From positions 1-45,206 of the IMG/VR virus record IMGVR_UViG_3300037963_005050: a stretch of DNA of 45,206 nucleotides; one strand, 5' to 3'. Every line of letters starts with the position of its first letter. The stretch's first letter is position 1. This stretch comes from a virus. A program made the translations under genes and the position numbers. A model generated the notes under the pieces. It saw only the letters and a program-made list of their open reading frames with translations, ran no database searches and was not told the DNA's origin. Shown here one piece after another: positions 26,401 through 33,086 of this stretch.

Positions 26401-28028
26401 CAGCAATTACTGGTAAAGGTATAAACGCAACCGCAGACATTCAGATCCTAAATGGTGTTGCGCTTGGTGCTACAATCAATGCAGGTGGTAGTGGTTATGT
26501 AGTTGGCGACGTATTGACCCCAGTTAGTATTGGTAACCTCGATCTTGGATCTGGTATTCAACTTTCTGTATCAGAAATACTTGGAAACAACACACTTGTC
26601 CTCGAAAATGTTCAAGGTAATTTCTCTACAAATTCTGCATATCCTCTTCATTACGAAAACAACGTTGGGTTCACTACAGAGCTCAACGGTGTAGGTGGAG
26701 ACGTTATTCCTTTATCACCAATTAATGTAACTCATCAAGGTGACTACATCAGAGTCTTCAAGAGAAATCATGGTTTATACTCTAATGTTAATAGAGTCAC
26801 AATTAGTGATGTAAGAAGCGACTTTACACCCAATACTTTATCACAAAAATATGCATTTGATACAACATCATTTATAACTCTTGAAACTGATGCATCAGGT
26901 TATAATACGTTTGAAAACCTTGGTGTTGGTGGCACTAATCCTGGATACGTTCAAATTGGTGATGAAATCATTAGTTATACTGGAGTCAATGGAAGAACAC
27001 TTACTGGTGTAACCAGAGGTGTTGATAACACTACGATTGCAACTCATAGTTCTGGTGAGTTGGTGTATAAGTATGAGTTGGATGGTGTATCACTGAGAAG
27101 AATTAATAGAGAACATCAACTGATTAATGTTACCGCAGCTGACCTTGATGAACCAGCTATTGGACTTGATTATTACTACGTGAAAGTACAAATGAATGCC
27201 AATGGTACTAACAGAGCACCTGGTAATGCACCTGGATTCCCTCCTCTGTACTTCAATGAAAGAAAGGTTGCAGGTGGTCCTGACGTTAAGAGCACTTACA
27301 ACTTACCATTCCACTTGATTACACCAAGAGTTACAAATATCACACCTCTTGGAACCACTCTCATTTCTCAGGCAAGAACTGTCACTGCCTCAAGCGTATC
27401 GGGTAATCAGGAGAATATGCTTGATAGAGGATTCCAAAGAGTCAACTTGTTTGAGAAGAATTACTTTGATTCTCTTAGAATGGTTGCATCTTCAAGAAAT
27501 GAAGAACTCTTATTGGATTCCGACCTCTTCCCTGGTGACAGATCATTCTCTATGTTATTCAATCTTGTAACAACGGATACAAGAATAAGTCCTGCAATTG
27601 ACCTTGACAATGCATCTGTTGTATTCACATCAAATAGGGTGAATCAACCAGTTACGAATTATGCAGATGATTTTAAAGTTTCTACAACAACAGAGGATCC
27701 AAATAGATTCTTCTATGTTTCTAAGAATATTACTTTAGAAAATCCTGCAACATCTCTTGAAGTCTTACTTGATGCTTATTGTTCAACAAGAAACGATATC
27801 AGAGTCTTCTACGCAGTTGATCAAGATGTCCCAGTTGATGAGACGGTCTTTATTCCATTCCCTGGATTCGCAAACATTGATTCTAATGGTTCAGTTCTTG
27901 AACGTGGTAATAGTAATGGAACTCCAGATACTTTTGTTCCTAAGAGAGATTCTTATGAGGTTGATCCTTCAGTAAATCTCTTCAGAGAATATAAGTTCAC
28001 TGTTGACGATTTAGTTTCGTTCATCTGA
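20418..28028 (+). CDS. giant 2536-aa DUF4815 baseplate/tail protein (gp10-like position)
   Basis: The N-terminal region, MPQETNLNVAPYFDDFDPQS then YYKVLFKPGFPVQARELTGL, is the signature of the DUF4815 family of phage tail proteins. A long beta-rich body follows, with four GExxxGxxSGAxA modules (such as GETLIGQTSGAKA). A Ser/Thr/Asn linker lies around 1350-1420. A Pro hinge, PPPQIIVQPPPAPR (about 1713-1727), precedes a beta-sandwich (DPLAQTFTVDDETGIFVTKV to WTPSQYEDLKFKLYRANF). GxGY repeats lie near 1975-2030 and an IGDEIISYTG module near 2178-2215. Databases often label such proteins structural, or wedge/tail-pin gp10. Position after gp8 fits gp10, but homology to T4 gp10 cannot be claimed by eye. 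It probably links the baseplate to the fibres. Confidence 0.88.
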   Translation: MPQETNLNVAPYFDDFDPQSNYYKVLFKPGFPVQARELTGLQSILQNQVEEMGNHFFKEGAKIIPGDLTYVRNFYGIQIEPEFLGIPVGIYLDQILGTTITGATSGVTAKVVKYITNDESERGVYTLYLNYENSATSDEEVSTFLSGEILLTSKNITYASTFISAGEGFATSIPQNAPIIGSSFNISEGVYFLRGYFVNVSAETLILDQYGNTPSYRVGLDVVEEIISSDIDQNLADNAQGFNNFTAPGADRLKIGTSLAKKPLDSFEDTNFVQLSEVKNGVLRVVNENTSYNFIGDEFARRTFDESGNYYVKSFRTIVKNSLNDNQGNRGIFEDGQTTDFGQTPSDKIGIYKVSPGKAYVKGYEVETIAPTLIDFQKPRTVKKVEQQAVNFGFGPSLRLNRVNGSASIGINTTNTLSLRDERVGSDDEVAGGKEIGIARVYDFALESGAYDLNNQNVNQWDLSLFDVQTYSDISVNEAVTLNTSTHIKGESSGATGFLKFNVAAGTALTAYNVNGNFHRGERLLFNGVLDDSRFVTSDTNYSLSDVKSIHGIVGSANTFTGDTIQNRVRNFGSANVAAESGSQSLVSIPADAGFTFVGIVTVGNLVRYSRSSLDIQSLGRVVSIAATNFTIEAVQSVNGVCDGSLPTSSETVQNLELISTRLAGGSGSGNIAGNEALFSTLPKLNVESVNLVGSDIVIRRQYNTSISNNSTPAINAGDNEVFLPYDEERYTLIRSNGDTEILSDDRISLTNGSTTLTINGLGANDTNSRLITTLRKSNIKSKVKIKNISKDIIINKSRDTASGIGSTTLGDGLESGNYPYGTRVQDEVISLNTADVYKIHGIFESEDTTDPVAPNMTLGQLDGVSATTNDLIIGETLIGQTSGAKAVYLQKLDDTQIYFTYLNNSTFLNNEIIKFQTSSVNGVSSGVNIGSKEITSDFKFDNGQRQSIYDYSRIVRKSEVPVPARKIRVYFASAGYQDSDDGDITTVSSYEGFNYSKDLGVVGNSRVSDIIDARPRVVDYSVSEGANSPFEFSGRSFADGQEGRTHSSSHIIASDESMTLDYNYFLGRVDRIFIDTTGRLGVLQGAAEDNPKMPEPLSNTMTIATVYLPPFLYSTSDAEVKFVEHKRYQMTDIAKLEQRIKNLEYYTSLNLLESQTLNLFVEDSNGLNRFKSGIFVDNFSSLEPQDTSVGIRNSIDRKKGILRPSHYTTALSLQLATNAISGVGTTSNTNEDTEFVDPVGVNVRRTGRTVTLDYDHVEWLNQPYGTRVENVTPYLVQFWQGSIELTPDVDVWIDTTQMETNNVMMEGSFNGIAQALGAEVTTNADGQSVGVTPIIWNSWETTGVNLDISLSNDTSTSTSSSQNTISASENTNLGGGGSVNGTVDIQTNTTTTTTTNNISATSSISLDQQRTGTQYTVNEQIDTESLGAFVVNNEIINFMRSRNITIRGTSFKPFTRLYSFFDGVAITKFCTPKLIEIEMDHGTFTPGETVVGAMDNGGAVSNNSASVPSIRFRVASSNHKFGPYTAPTDIYNVNPYNRDLQVPATYSESSSLLNVDLFSLQSTDFPQFDGYIGKDMVLTGQSSGAQARVRNRRLITDRVGSLLASFKVPESGNSSNPVFETGRSTLRLTSSKSNSMIEGVVTTAGDAIFYSQGDLSTTQETTLSLRNATVIQEDFSQNQTLSDTATSNTITVTSTDTNTQVTDVDLELGGTLPPPQIIVQPPPAPRFTGGGNTGDPLAQTFTVDDETGIFVTKVDFFFRTKAESAPVMFHIRETKLGQPARKVLPFSEVSLDPDQVNLSDDGTVATTFTFQSPVYLEGETEYAMVLMSHATDYTVYISRLGEADITTLGGGESDQVIVSEQPLLGSLFKSQNASIWTPSQYEDLKFKLYRANFKSTGSVSFFNPLLPESLEKVDPNGLSLESRQVRVGLGTTVNDASVPEPLQLGNTVKQLSIGAQGTLVAFAGSATGTMNVTNVGAGFTPSAGGFTYTGVALTAITGKGINATADIQILNGVALGATINAGGSGYVVGDVLTPVSIGNLDLGSGIQLSVSEILGNNTLVLENVQGNFSTNSAYPLHYENNVGFTTELNGVGGDVIPLSPINVTHQGDYIRVFKRNHGLYSNVNRVTISDVRSDFTPNTLSQKYAFDTTSFITLETDASGYNTFENLGVGGTNPGYVQIGDEIISYTGVNGRTLTGVTRGVDNTTIATHSSGELVYKYELDGVSLRRINREHQLINVTAADLDEPAIGLDYYYVKVQMNANGTNRAPGNAPGFPPLYFNERKVAGGPDVKSTYNLPFHLITPRVTNITPLGTTLISQARTVTASSVSGNQENMLDRGFQRVNLFEKNYFDSLRMVASSRNEELLLDSDLFPGDRSFSMLFNLVTTDTRISPAIDLDNASVVFTSNRVNQPVTNYADDFKVSTTTEDPNRFFYVSKNITLENPATSLEVLLDAYCSTRNDIRVFYAVDQDVPVDETVFIPFPGFANIDSNGSVLERGNSNGTPDTFVPKRDSYEVDPSVNLFREYKFTVDDLVSFI

Positions 28029-28047
28029 GAGGTATCGCTTTAGCATA

Positions 28048-28281
28048 ATGAGTAAAATGATTCCAGTTGAAGGCATGGATGGGTATTATAGAGATACCCA
28101 TTCAGGTGCCATTGTTAATAAAAATAATAATGACTTTCAGTCATATTTGAAACGTCGTGAGAAGTTGAACGGACAACAACAAAACTTCGTTGATTTACAA
28201 GATGAGGTTGAAAACTTGAAAACTGACGTGAGTGACATTAAGAATATGCTTCATACCATCACCGATTTATTAAATAAATAG
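28048..28281 (+). CDS. 77-aa coiled-coil protein before gp13
   Basis: The start is ATG 28048, 19 nt after the preceding stop, with a GAGAGG just upstream. The N-terminal half, MIPVEGMDGYYRDTHSGAIV, looks like a short folded or extended segment. Residues about 33-77 form a predicted coiled coil with heptad hydrophobics (LQDEVENLKTDVSDIKNML). The stop TAG lies within the TAAATAAATAG late box of gp13. A small oligomeric virion or assembly protein is plausible from its place between baseplate and neck genes; I know of no assigned function. Confidence 0.82.
   Translation: MSKMIPVEGMDGYYRDTHSGAIVNKNNNDFQSYLKRREKLNGQQQNFVDLQDEVENLKTDVSDIKNMLHTITDLLNK
28274..28280 (+). promoter_or_regulatory. T4-late-type promoter (ATAAATA) for the neck genes
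   Basis: ATAAATA at 28274-28280 overlaps the stop of the 77-aa gene and lies 25 nt before the ATG of gp13, the typical spacing in this window. Confidence 0.7.
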
Positions 28282-28305
28282 ACATATAGATAGGTCTAAT
28301 TATAG

Positions 28306-29178
28306 ATGGCACAGCCAAGTACTAGACAAGAACTTATTGATTATTGTTTGAGACAGTTGGGTGCTCCTGTACTGGAGATCAACGTTGCAGACGAACAAAT
28401 CGAAGATCTTGTAGATGATGCCATCCAGTATTTCCAAGAGAGACACTTTGATGGTGTGGGACAAACATATCTCAAGTATCAAATCACTCAGGCTGATGTT
28501 GATAGAGGAAAGGCAAGACCACCTGGTGCCGCTGCTCTAAGTTCGGGTAGACCATCGGTTGGTATTGCTTCAACTGCAGCAAGTACTAATATTGTAGGAA
28601 CTGCAACGACGTTCACATATTACGAAAATAGTAATTATCTTCAGATCCCACCTAACGTTATCGGGATCAATAAAGTATTTCAATACGATGATGCTCAATC
28701 AATTAGCTCATCGAACATGTTCAGTTTCAAGTATCAACTGTTCCTGAACGATATCTACTATTGGGGTAACACAGATTTGTTGAGTTACTCAATGGCTATG
28801 TCATATTTGGAGTCGATGAACTTCCTTCTGAATACTCATAAACAGATCAGATTCAATCAAAGAAAAGATAGAATGTATCTTGATATTGATTGGAGTAATC
28901 TAAGAGTCGGTGAGTTCATAATTATTGATTGTTGGAGAACTGCTGATCCCAACGATTATCCAAGAGTTTACAATGACTCTTTCTTGAAACCATATTTGAC
29001 ATCGCTTATCAAAAGACAGTGGGGTCAGAATCTGATTAAGTTTCAAGGAGTCAAATTACCTGGTGGTATTGAGTTCAACGGAAGACAGTTATATGATGAC
29101 GCACAGGCAGAACTCGATCGTATACAGGAGAGAATGTTGAGCACATATGAGTTACCACCTCTTGACATGATAGGGTGA
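28306..29178 (+). CDS. 13: neck protein gp13
   Basis: The 290-residue product corresponds to T4 gp13 (309 aa). The N-terminal helix, TRQELIDYCLRQLGAPVLEI, and the segment EQIEDLVDDAIQYFQERHFD are characteristic of phage neck and connector proteins. The centre has IPPNVIGINKVF and a Tyr/Asn-rich stretch; the C-terminus, RIQERMLSTYELPPLDMIG, matches the usual end. gp13 forms the first ring below the portal and, with gp14, seals the packaged head before tail joining. It starts 25 nt after a late box and is followed 6 nt later by gp14, the conserved 13-14 order. Confidence 0.93.
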   Translation: MAQPSTRQELIDYCLRQLGAPVLEINVADEQIEDLVDDAIQYFQERHFDGVGQTYLKYQITQADVDRGKARPPGAAALSSGRPSVGIASTAASTNIVGTATTFTYYENSNYLQIPPNVIGINKVFQYDDAQSISSSNMFSFKYQLFLNDIYYWGNTDLLSYSMAMSYLESMNFLLNTHKQIRFNQRKDRMYLDIDWSNLRVGEFIIIDCWRTADPNDYPRVYNDSFLKPYLTSLIKRQWGQNLIKFQGVKLPGGIEFNGRQLYDDAQAELDRIQERMLSTYELPPLDMIG

Positions 29179-29184
29179 TGACAT

Positions 29185-30654
29185 ATGTTAAATCCCTTTT
29201 TTCTTAACGGTACTAGATCCGAACAAAACCTAATCCAAAGTCTGGTCAACGAACAGTTGCAGATGTATGGTGTTGAGGTTCATTACCTTCCAAGACAGTA
29301 TGCAACAACAAAAACTGTCATAAAAGAGGTCATTCAATCTAACTTTACCGAGGCCTTTCCTTTAGAAGCCTACATCGATAACTATGAAGGTTACACTGGT
29401 CAGGGTACCATACTTTCAAAATTTGGAATCGAAAATAGAGATGACCTTCAACTCGTCATCTCGAAAGAAAGATTTGAAAACTATATCTCACCATTAATAG
29501 AAAATCTCTCTGGAGTTGAGTTAAGTACACGACCAAAAGAGGGTGACTTAATTTACTTCCCACTTGGAGATAGATTATTTGAGATTAAGTTTGTTGAACA
29601 CGAACAACCTTTCTATCAACTGAAGAAGACCTACGTTTATGAATTAAGATGTGAACTCTTTAGATATGAAGATGAGGTTATTGATACCGACATCACAGAT
29701 ATTGATGATGAGATCGCACAGATTGGATATATCCAGACATTAAATCTTATTGGTGCTGGTACATCTGCGACAGCAACAGCTTCGGTTTGTCCAGTTGGTG
29801 GTGTCAATAAGATCTACATCACAAATATGGGAAGAGGATTTACTGGTCAACCAGTGGTTGGATTCTCATCTGCCCCAACAACTGGAACAACAGCCACAGG
29901 TATTGCATCAGTAAATTACACCTATCCTGCATGTGATGGTAAGTCTGGTAGAGTATCTGCAATCAATATCACAAACGCAGGTTGTGGATACACCGTTCCA
30001 CCTATAATTACTGTTAATGGTGGAAATGGATCTGGTTTTGCTGCTACAGCTGGTATCTCAACAGCTGGATCAGTTCAAACCATCACCGTCACCAATGGTG
30101 GTTCTGGATACATAACAGCACCAAACGTATCTATCGGTTTGACTTCAGGAACGTATCCACTCTTTAGTTCGACTCAATATAAGTTTAGTAGTGGTCAGAA
30201 CAAGTTTAGTTCTATGTTCCCAACTCCTTCTAGATATGCAGTTGGAGTTGCAACTATAAGTGCATCTGGTATTGTTACAGCAGTCTACATTCTTGATGGT
30301 GGTGAAGGATATGATACTCACCCGATTGTTCACATTGACCCACCTGTTGTTGATAGTACAACAGGTATCGGTGGAACATTTACATTCAATGAAATCGTTA
30401 CTGGATCAATTTCAGGAACCACCGCTAGAGTTAAAGAATGGAACGGTGTCACGGATGTTATGGAGGTTGGTATTATAGACGGTTCATTTAGAGAAGGTGA
30501 GATCTTAACAGGAAGTGAGTCTGGAGCAAAGTATATTGTAGGTGGTATTAATACTGATGATATTGTAACTCCATTCGCCGATAATGATAACATTGAAACG
30601 GCCGCAGATGCTATCATAGACTTCTCTCAAACCAATCCATTTGGAATGCCTTGA
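29185..30654 (+). CDS. 14: neck protein gp14 with C-terminal beta-repeat extension
   Basis: The first ~190 residues are gp14: MLNPFFLNGTRSEQNLIQ, QMYGVEVHYLPRQYATT, and RPKEGDLIYFPLGDRLFEIK. PKEGDLIYFP is, as I recall, identical in T4 gp14. T4 gp14 has 256 residues but this protein has 489. The extra ~290 residues are four GxGY repeats (ITNMGRGFTGQP, ITNAGCGYTVPP, VTNGGSGYITAP, LDGGEGYDTHP) and a GE-SGA module (FREGEILTGSESGAKYIV). The core seals the head-tail junction with gp13. The extension would project from the neck and resembles modules in the gp7-position giant, suggesting an adhesive or decorative add-on. It starts with the ATG 6 nt after gp13. Confidence 0.92.
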   Translation: MLNPFFLNGTRSEQNLIQSLVNEQLQMYGVEVHYLPRQYATTKTVIKEVIQSNFTEAFPLEAYIDNYEGYTGQGTILSKFGIENRDDLQLVISKERFENYISPLIENLSGVELSTRPKEGDLIYFPLGDRLFEIKFVEHEQPFYQLKKTYVYELRCELFRYEDEVIDTDITDIDDEIAQIGYIQTLNLIGAGTSATATASVCPVGGVNKIYITNMGRGFTGQPVVGFSSAPTTGTTATGIASVNYTYPACDGKSGRVSAINITNAGCGYTVPPIITVNGGNGSGFAATAGISTAGSVQTITVTNGGSGYITAPNVSIGLTSGTYPLFSSTQYKFSSGQNKFSSMFPTPSRYAVGVATISASGIVTAVYILDGGEGYDTHPIVHIDPPVVDSTTGIGGTFTFNEIVTGSISGTTARVKEWNGVTDVMEVGIIDGSFREGEILTGSESGAKYIVGGINTDDIVTPFADNDNIETAADAIIDFSQTNPFGMP

Positions 30655-30665
30655 TACAAAACTGT

Positions 30666-30671
30666 TAAATA
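30666..30671 (+). promoter_or_regulatory. late-type promoter core TAAATA upstream of gp15
   Basis: TTAAATAG lies in the 38-nt gap between gp14 and gp15, 21 nt before the gp15 ATG. The core and distance match the other late boxes. Confidence 0.55.
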
Positions 30672-30672
30672 G

Positions 30673-30684
30673 AGGTATATACCT
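30673..30684. other. perfect 12-bp palindrome AGGTATATACCT in the gp15 leader
   Basis: AGGTATATACCT is self-complementary and ends 8 nt before the gp15 ATG; it overlaps the purine-rich AGAGG that could be the ribosome-binding site. The core GGTATATACC recurs upstream of the gene at 34992. It may be an operator, a weak hairpin, or chance. Confidence 0.6.
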
Positions 30685-30692
30685 GTAAAATA

Positions 30693-31694
30693 ATGTTTGA
30701 GTATTTTTACAACGAGATCTTTAGATCTGTTATCATTGGTTTTGGATCAATGTTTAACGGTATACAGATTAAGCATAAGGATGACTCAGATGACACCGTA
30801 AGTGTCATCAAGGTTCCTCTAGCTTATGGTCCCACCCAAAAGTTTCTCGCAAGGTTGAATCAAAATCCCGATTTGAATCATCCGACTCAAATGACTCTTC
30901 CTAGGATGTCATTTGAATTCACAAATCTTGCTTACGACCCCTCTCGTAAAACAACTCAAACACAACAGATGGTTATCAAATCATCTGACGGTACTGAAGA
31001 AAGAAAAACATATCTTCCTGTTCCATACAATATGACGATTGTCCTTTCAGTTTATACAAAACTGAATGATGATATGCTTCAAATCGTAGAACAAATCGTC
31101 CCATATTTTCAACCAGGTTATACACTTCCTATCAAATTTCTTGGGAATTTCAATGAGGTAAGAAATGTTCCAGTTGTTCTTGACAACATTGATATGTCTG
31201 ACGAATATGAAGGGAACTTTGATACAAGAAGAGCTCTTCTTTACACATTTACATTTACCGTCAAAACCATGGTCTTCGGACCTCTCAAGGATGTTTCTGG
31301 GGATATCATCAAGAAAGTTTCTATTGGTTATGTTGCTGGTAGTAAGGATGGTAGTAAGTACGAAAGAGATCTTACGTATCAAGTTACTCCAAGAGCACTC
31401 AAAGATTATGATGGTGTAGTTGCTACATTGTTGGCTGAAAATGTTGATATGAATGAAACTGTGATTGATGTTGATAATGGATCTGCGCTGACTGAAGGAT
31501 CATATATCTACGTTGATCAAGAAGAGATGTATATTGAAACAATAGCAGATAATAAGATTGTTGTCAGAAGAGCTCAAGATAAGACACCTCTTCAAAATCA
31601 TGTCAGTGGATCAAAGGTCTTTAATATCAATGCTGCTGATAATGCTCAGATTGAACTCGGAGATGATTTCGGGTTTGATGGTAGTGTATTCTGA
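30693..31694 (+). CDS. 15: tail sheath stabilisation protein gp15 with C-terminal add-on
   Basis: The opening MFEYFYNEIFRSVI parallels MFGYFYNSSFRR of T4 gp15. The motif QIVEQIVPYFQP nearly matches the T4 version (QIVEQILPYFQP, from memory), so the assignment is firm. gp15 caps the tail tube and sheath, stabilising the contractile tail and giving the docking site for the neck. T4 gp15 has 272 residues; this one has 333. The last ~85 residues contain an IDDE-type module (SYIYVDQEEMYIETIADN then KIVVRRAQDK) also found in the gp7-position giant and the DUF4815 protein. The protein ends GFDGSVF. Upstream are a TAAATA box and a palindrome. Confidence 0.92.
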   Translation: MFEYFYNEIFRSVIIGFGSMFNGIQIKHKDDSDDTVSVIKVPLAYGPTQKFLARLNQNPDLNHPTQMTLPRMSFEFTNLAYDPSRKTTQTQQMVIKSSDGTEERKTYLPVPYNMTIVLSVYTKLNDDMLQIVEQIVPYFQPGYTLPIKFLGNFNEVRNVPVVLDNIDMSDEYEGNFDTRRALLYTFTFTVKTMVFGPLKDVSGDIIKKVSIGYVAGSKDGSKYERDLTYQVTPRALKDYDGVVATLLAENVDMNETVIDVDNGSALTEGSYIYVDQEEMYIETIADNKIVVRRAQDKTPLQNHVSGSKVFNINAADNAQIELGDDFGFDGSVF

Positions 31695-31702
31695 GGTTGA
31701 AT

Positions 31703-32128
31703 ATGGATAAGTATGAAAAGCTCAATGAAACGTTTGATGTTGAACCTATTGAGGTTAAGAAAGAAGTAAAGAGTATTGAAAAACAAATCTCTAAGTTTGA
31801 AAATTCAAATGAGGATATTCGTAAAGATTATGAATATACTAGAGGTAATTTGTATTCAATAATTGAAAAAGGTCAAGAAGCAATCAATGGTATTCTTGAA
31901 CTTGCTCAAGAGAGTGAGATGCCTAGGGCATATGAAGTTGCAGGACAACTTATTAAAAACGTGTCTGATGCCACAGATAAGTTGATGGATCTGCAGAAAA
32001 AATTAAAAGATGTGAATGAAGAGAAAGATAAAGGTCCTACAAATGTGACTAATAATGCATTGTTTGTTGGTTCGACCGCAGATCTTCAAAAGATGTTAAA
32101 GAACGTCAACAAAGATCTAAATACTTAA
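31703..32128 (+). CDS. 16: terminase small subunit gp16
   Basis: The ATG at 31703, preceded by GAGG at about 31694, gives 141 residues (T4 gp16 has 164); a TTG six bases earlier is also possible. The protein is charged and largely helical, with coiled-coil-like segments such as KEVKSIEKQISKFENSNEDI and DATDKLMDLQKKLKDVNEE, fitting the ring-forming gp16 family. gp16 binds viral DNA and stimulates the gp17 ATPase and nuclease. In T4 it is adjacent to gp17, but here about 11 kb of fibre and accessory genes separate them. The identification rests on order and helical character plus recalled cyanophage gp16 sequences. Confidence 0.88.
   Translation: MDKYEKLNETFDVEPIEVKKEVKSIEKQISKFENSNEDIRKDYEYTRGNLYSIIEKGQEAINGILELAQESEMPRAYEVAGQLIKNVSDATDKLMDLQKKLKDVNEEKDKGPTNVTNNALFVGSTADLQKMLKNVNKDLNT
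32118..32123 (+). promoter_or_regulatory. possible late-type core TAAATA at the end of gp16
   Basis: TCTAAATAC overlaps the last codons of gp16 and lies 17 nt before the ATG at 32141. It shares the TAAATA core but has a shorter spacing and may be coding coincidence. Confidence 0.4.
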
Positions 32129-32140
32129 AAAGATTGAAAG

Positions 32141-32476
32141 ATGGCTGTAACTCCTAGTGTAAATATAGTTATTGCTCAAGGAGCAGATTTTAGTGAAACT
32201 TTTAATTCTACTGAATCTGATGGATCTGCATCTAATTTGGTAGGGTATACAGGCACATCAAAGATTAAAAAACATTCAACATCAACTTCATCTAAATCAT
32301 TCTCAGTCACAGTTACTGGAGCAACTGGTGAGGTTTCTATTGCTATGACTTCAGGAAAAACTGTAGATCTGAAACCTGGAAGGTATTACTATGATGTAGT
32401 ATTGACATCAACATCTGGTGCTGTGTCGAGAATGGTTGAAGGTATGGCTTTAGTAACCGCAGGTATTACCACCTAA
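32141..32476 (+). CDS. 111-aa beta-sandwich protein (BppU N-terminal-like)
   Basis: This 111-residue protein begins VTPSVNIVIAQGADFSETF and continues with GYTGTSKIKKHSTSTSSK, GEVSIAMTSGKTVDLKPGRY and YYDVVLTSTSGAVSRMVEGM. The pattern (a strand, YxGxxxxxxK, an SIAMTS turn, LKPGRYYYDV, then VSRMVEG) is reminiscent of the BppU N-terminal baseplate domain and related Ig-like tail modules. It is an all-beta single domain with no signal peptide. It opens the insertion between gp16 and gp17 and precedes two paralogous small proteins, with a 1-nt gap to the next ATG. A particle decoration or fibre-attachment role is likely; the exact function is not known. Confidence 0.78.
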   Translation: MAVTPSVNIVIAQGADFSETFNSTESDGSASNLVGYTGTSKIKKHSTSTSSKSFSVTVTGATGEVSIAMTSGKTVDLKPGRYYYDVVLTSTSGAVSRMVEGMALVTAGITT

Positions 32477-32477
32477 T

Positions 32478-32801
32478 ATGGCAAACATTAGAAAGGCATC
32501 TTCTGCCGTAAAAAGGATTGCTAAAAAATCAGCTGCAGGATCATCAGTAAGGTCTACGAGACAACCATCAACTATTGAGGAGATGGGAGACACTTCAATT
32601 TCATCTTTAGGTCCTGCTCAAGATGGATTTTTGTTGTCATATGATGCAAGTACAGATAAATTTGTATTAGTTGATGCAGATACTGTAGTTACAAGATCTA
32701 TTGAAGATGAAAATCTTCCACAAGATTTTATTGATGTAGTAGAGTCTCAACTTGACCTTGGAGAGGTTGCAATTGGAGATGTAGATGGGGGTGCATTCTG
32801 A
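32478..32801 (+). CDS. small virion-type protein with C-terminal DGGxF tag (paralogue 1)
   Basis: These 107 residues divide into a basic N-terminus (MANIRKASSAVKRIAKKSAA, about 1-35) and an acidic C-terminal domain: PAQDGFLLSYDASTDKFVLV, then EDENLPQDFIDVVESQLDL, ending GDVDGGAF. The C-terminal domain is clearly paralogous to the next gene, and both end in DGGxF. The stop TGA overlaps the next ATG in TGATG, so translation is coupled. The positive N-terminus could contact nucleic acid or an acidic surface (inference). It is part of the insertion between gp16 and gp17, whose other genes are fibres. No known family recognised. Confidence 0.75.
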   Translation: MANIRKASSAVKRIAKKSAAGSSVRSTRQPSTIEEMGDTSISSLGPAQDGFLLSYDASTDKFVLVDADTVVTRSIEDENLPQDFIDVVESQLDLGEVAIGDVDGGAF

Positions 32802-33037
32802 TGCCAACAAGATTCGGAGATCTTTTAGCTAACAGTCCACAAGATGGTGATGATAAAAATTACATAGCTTATGATGACTCATCAAAAAAATTCGTAATTA
32901 GAAATATTGATGCAGATAAGGTATTTTCAGAGAGTGCTGAAGATAACAATGTCCCTGAAGAATTTGTTGATCAAATTGAGGACAAGGTAAATTTATCAAA
33001 TATCAGTCTATTTAGTATAGATGGAGGCGATTTTTAA
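32801..33037 (+). CDS. small virion-type protein with C-terminal DGGxF tag (paralogue 2)
   Basis: This 78-residue acidic protein is a shorter paralogue of its neighbour. SPQDGDDKNYIAYDDSSKKF aligns with PAQDGFLLSYDASTDKF of the neighbour, EDNNVPEEFVDQIEDKV aligns with EDENLPQDFIDVVESQL, and the C-terminus SIDGGDF aligns with DVDGGAF. It lacks the basic N-terminus. The start codon overlaps the previous stop (TGATG). It looks like a tandem duplication followed by divergence; a shared partner recognising the same C-terminal motif is suggested but unproven. Function unknown. Confidence 0.75.
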   Translation: MPTRFGDLLANSPQDGDDKNYIAYDDSSKKFVIRNIDADKVFSESAEDNNVPEEFVDQIEDKVNLSNISLFSIDGGDF

Positions 33038-33038
33038 C

Positions 33039-33055
33039 TAAATAATTCTTATAAT
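33039..33055 (+). promoter_or_regulatory. TAAATA late core and TATAAT box upstream of the 523-aa fibre
   Basis: In the 49-nt gap there is a TAAATA at 33039-33044 and a TATAAT at 33050-33055, 31-47 nt before the GTG at 33087. No -35 hexamer is visible 17 nt upstream of TATAAT, so the late-type reading is preferred. A GAGAGGGAG ribosome-binding site follows near 33071-33079. Confidence 0.45.
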
Positions 33056-33086
33056 GGTATAAAAACGTCAGAGAGGGAGATTATCT

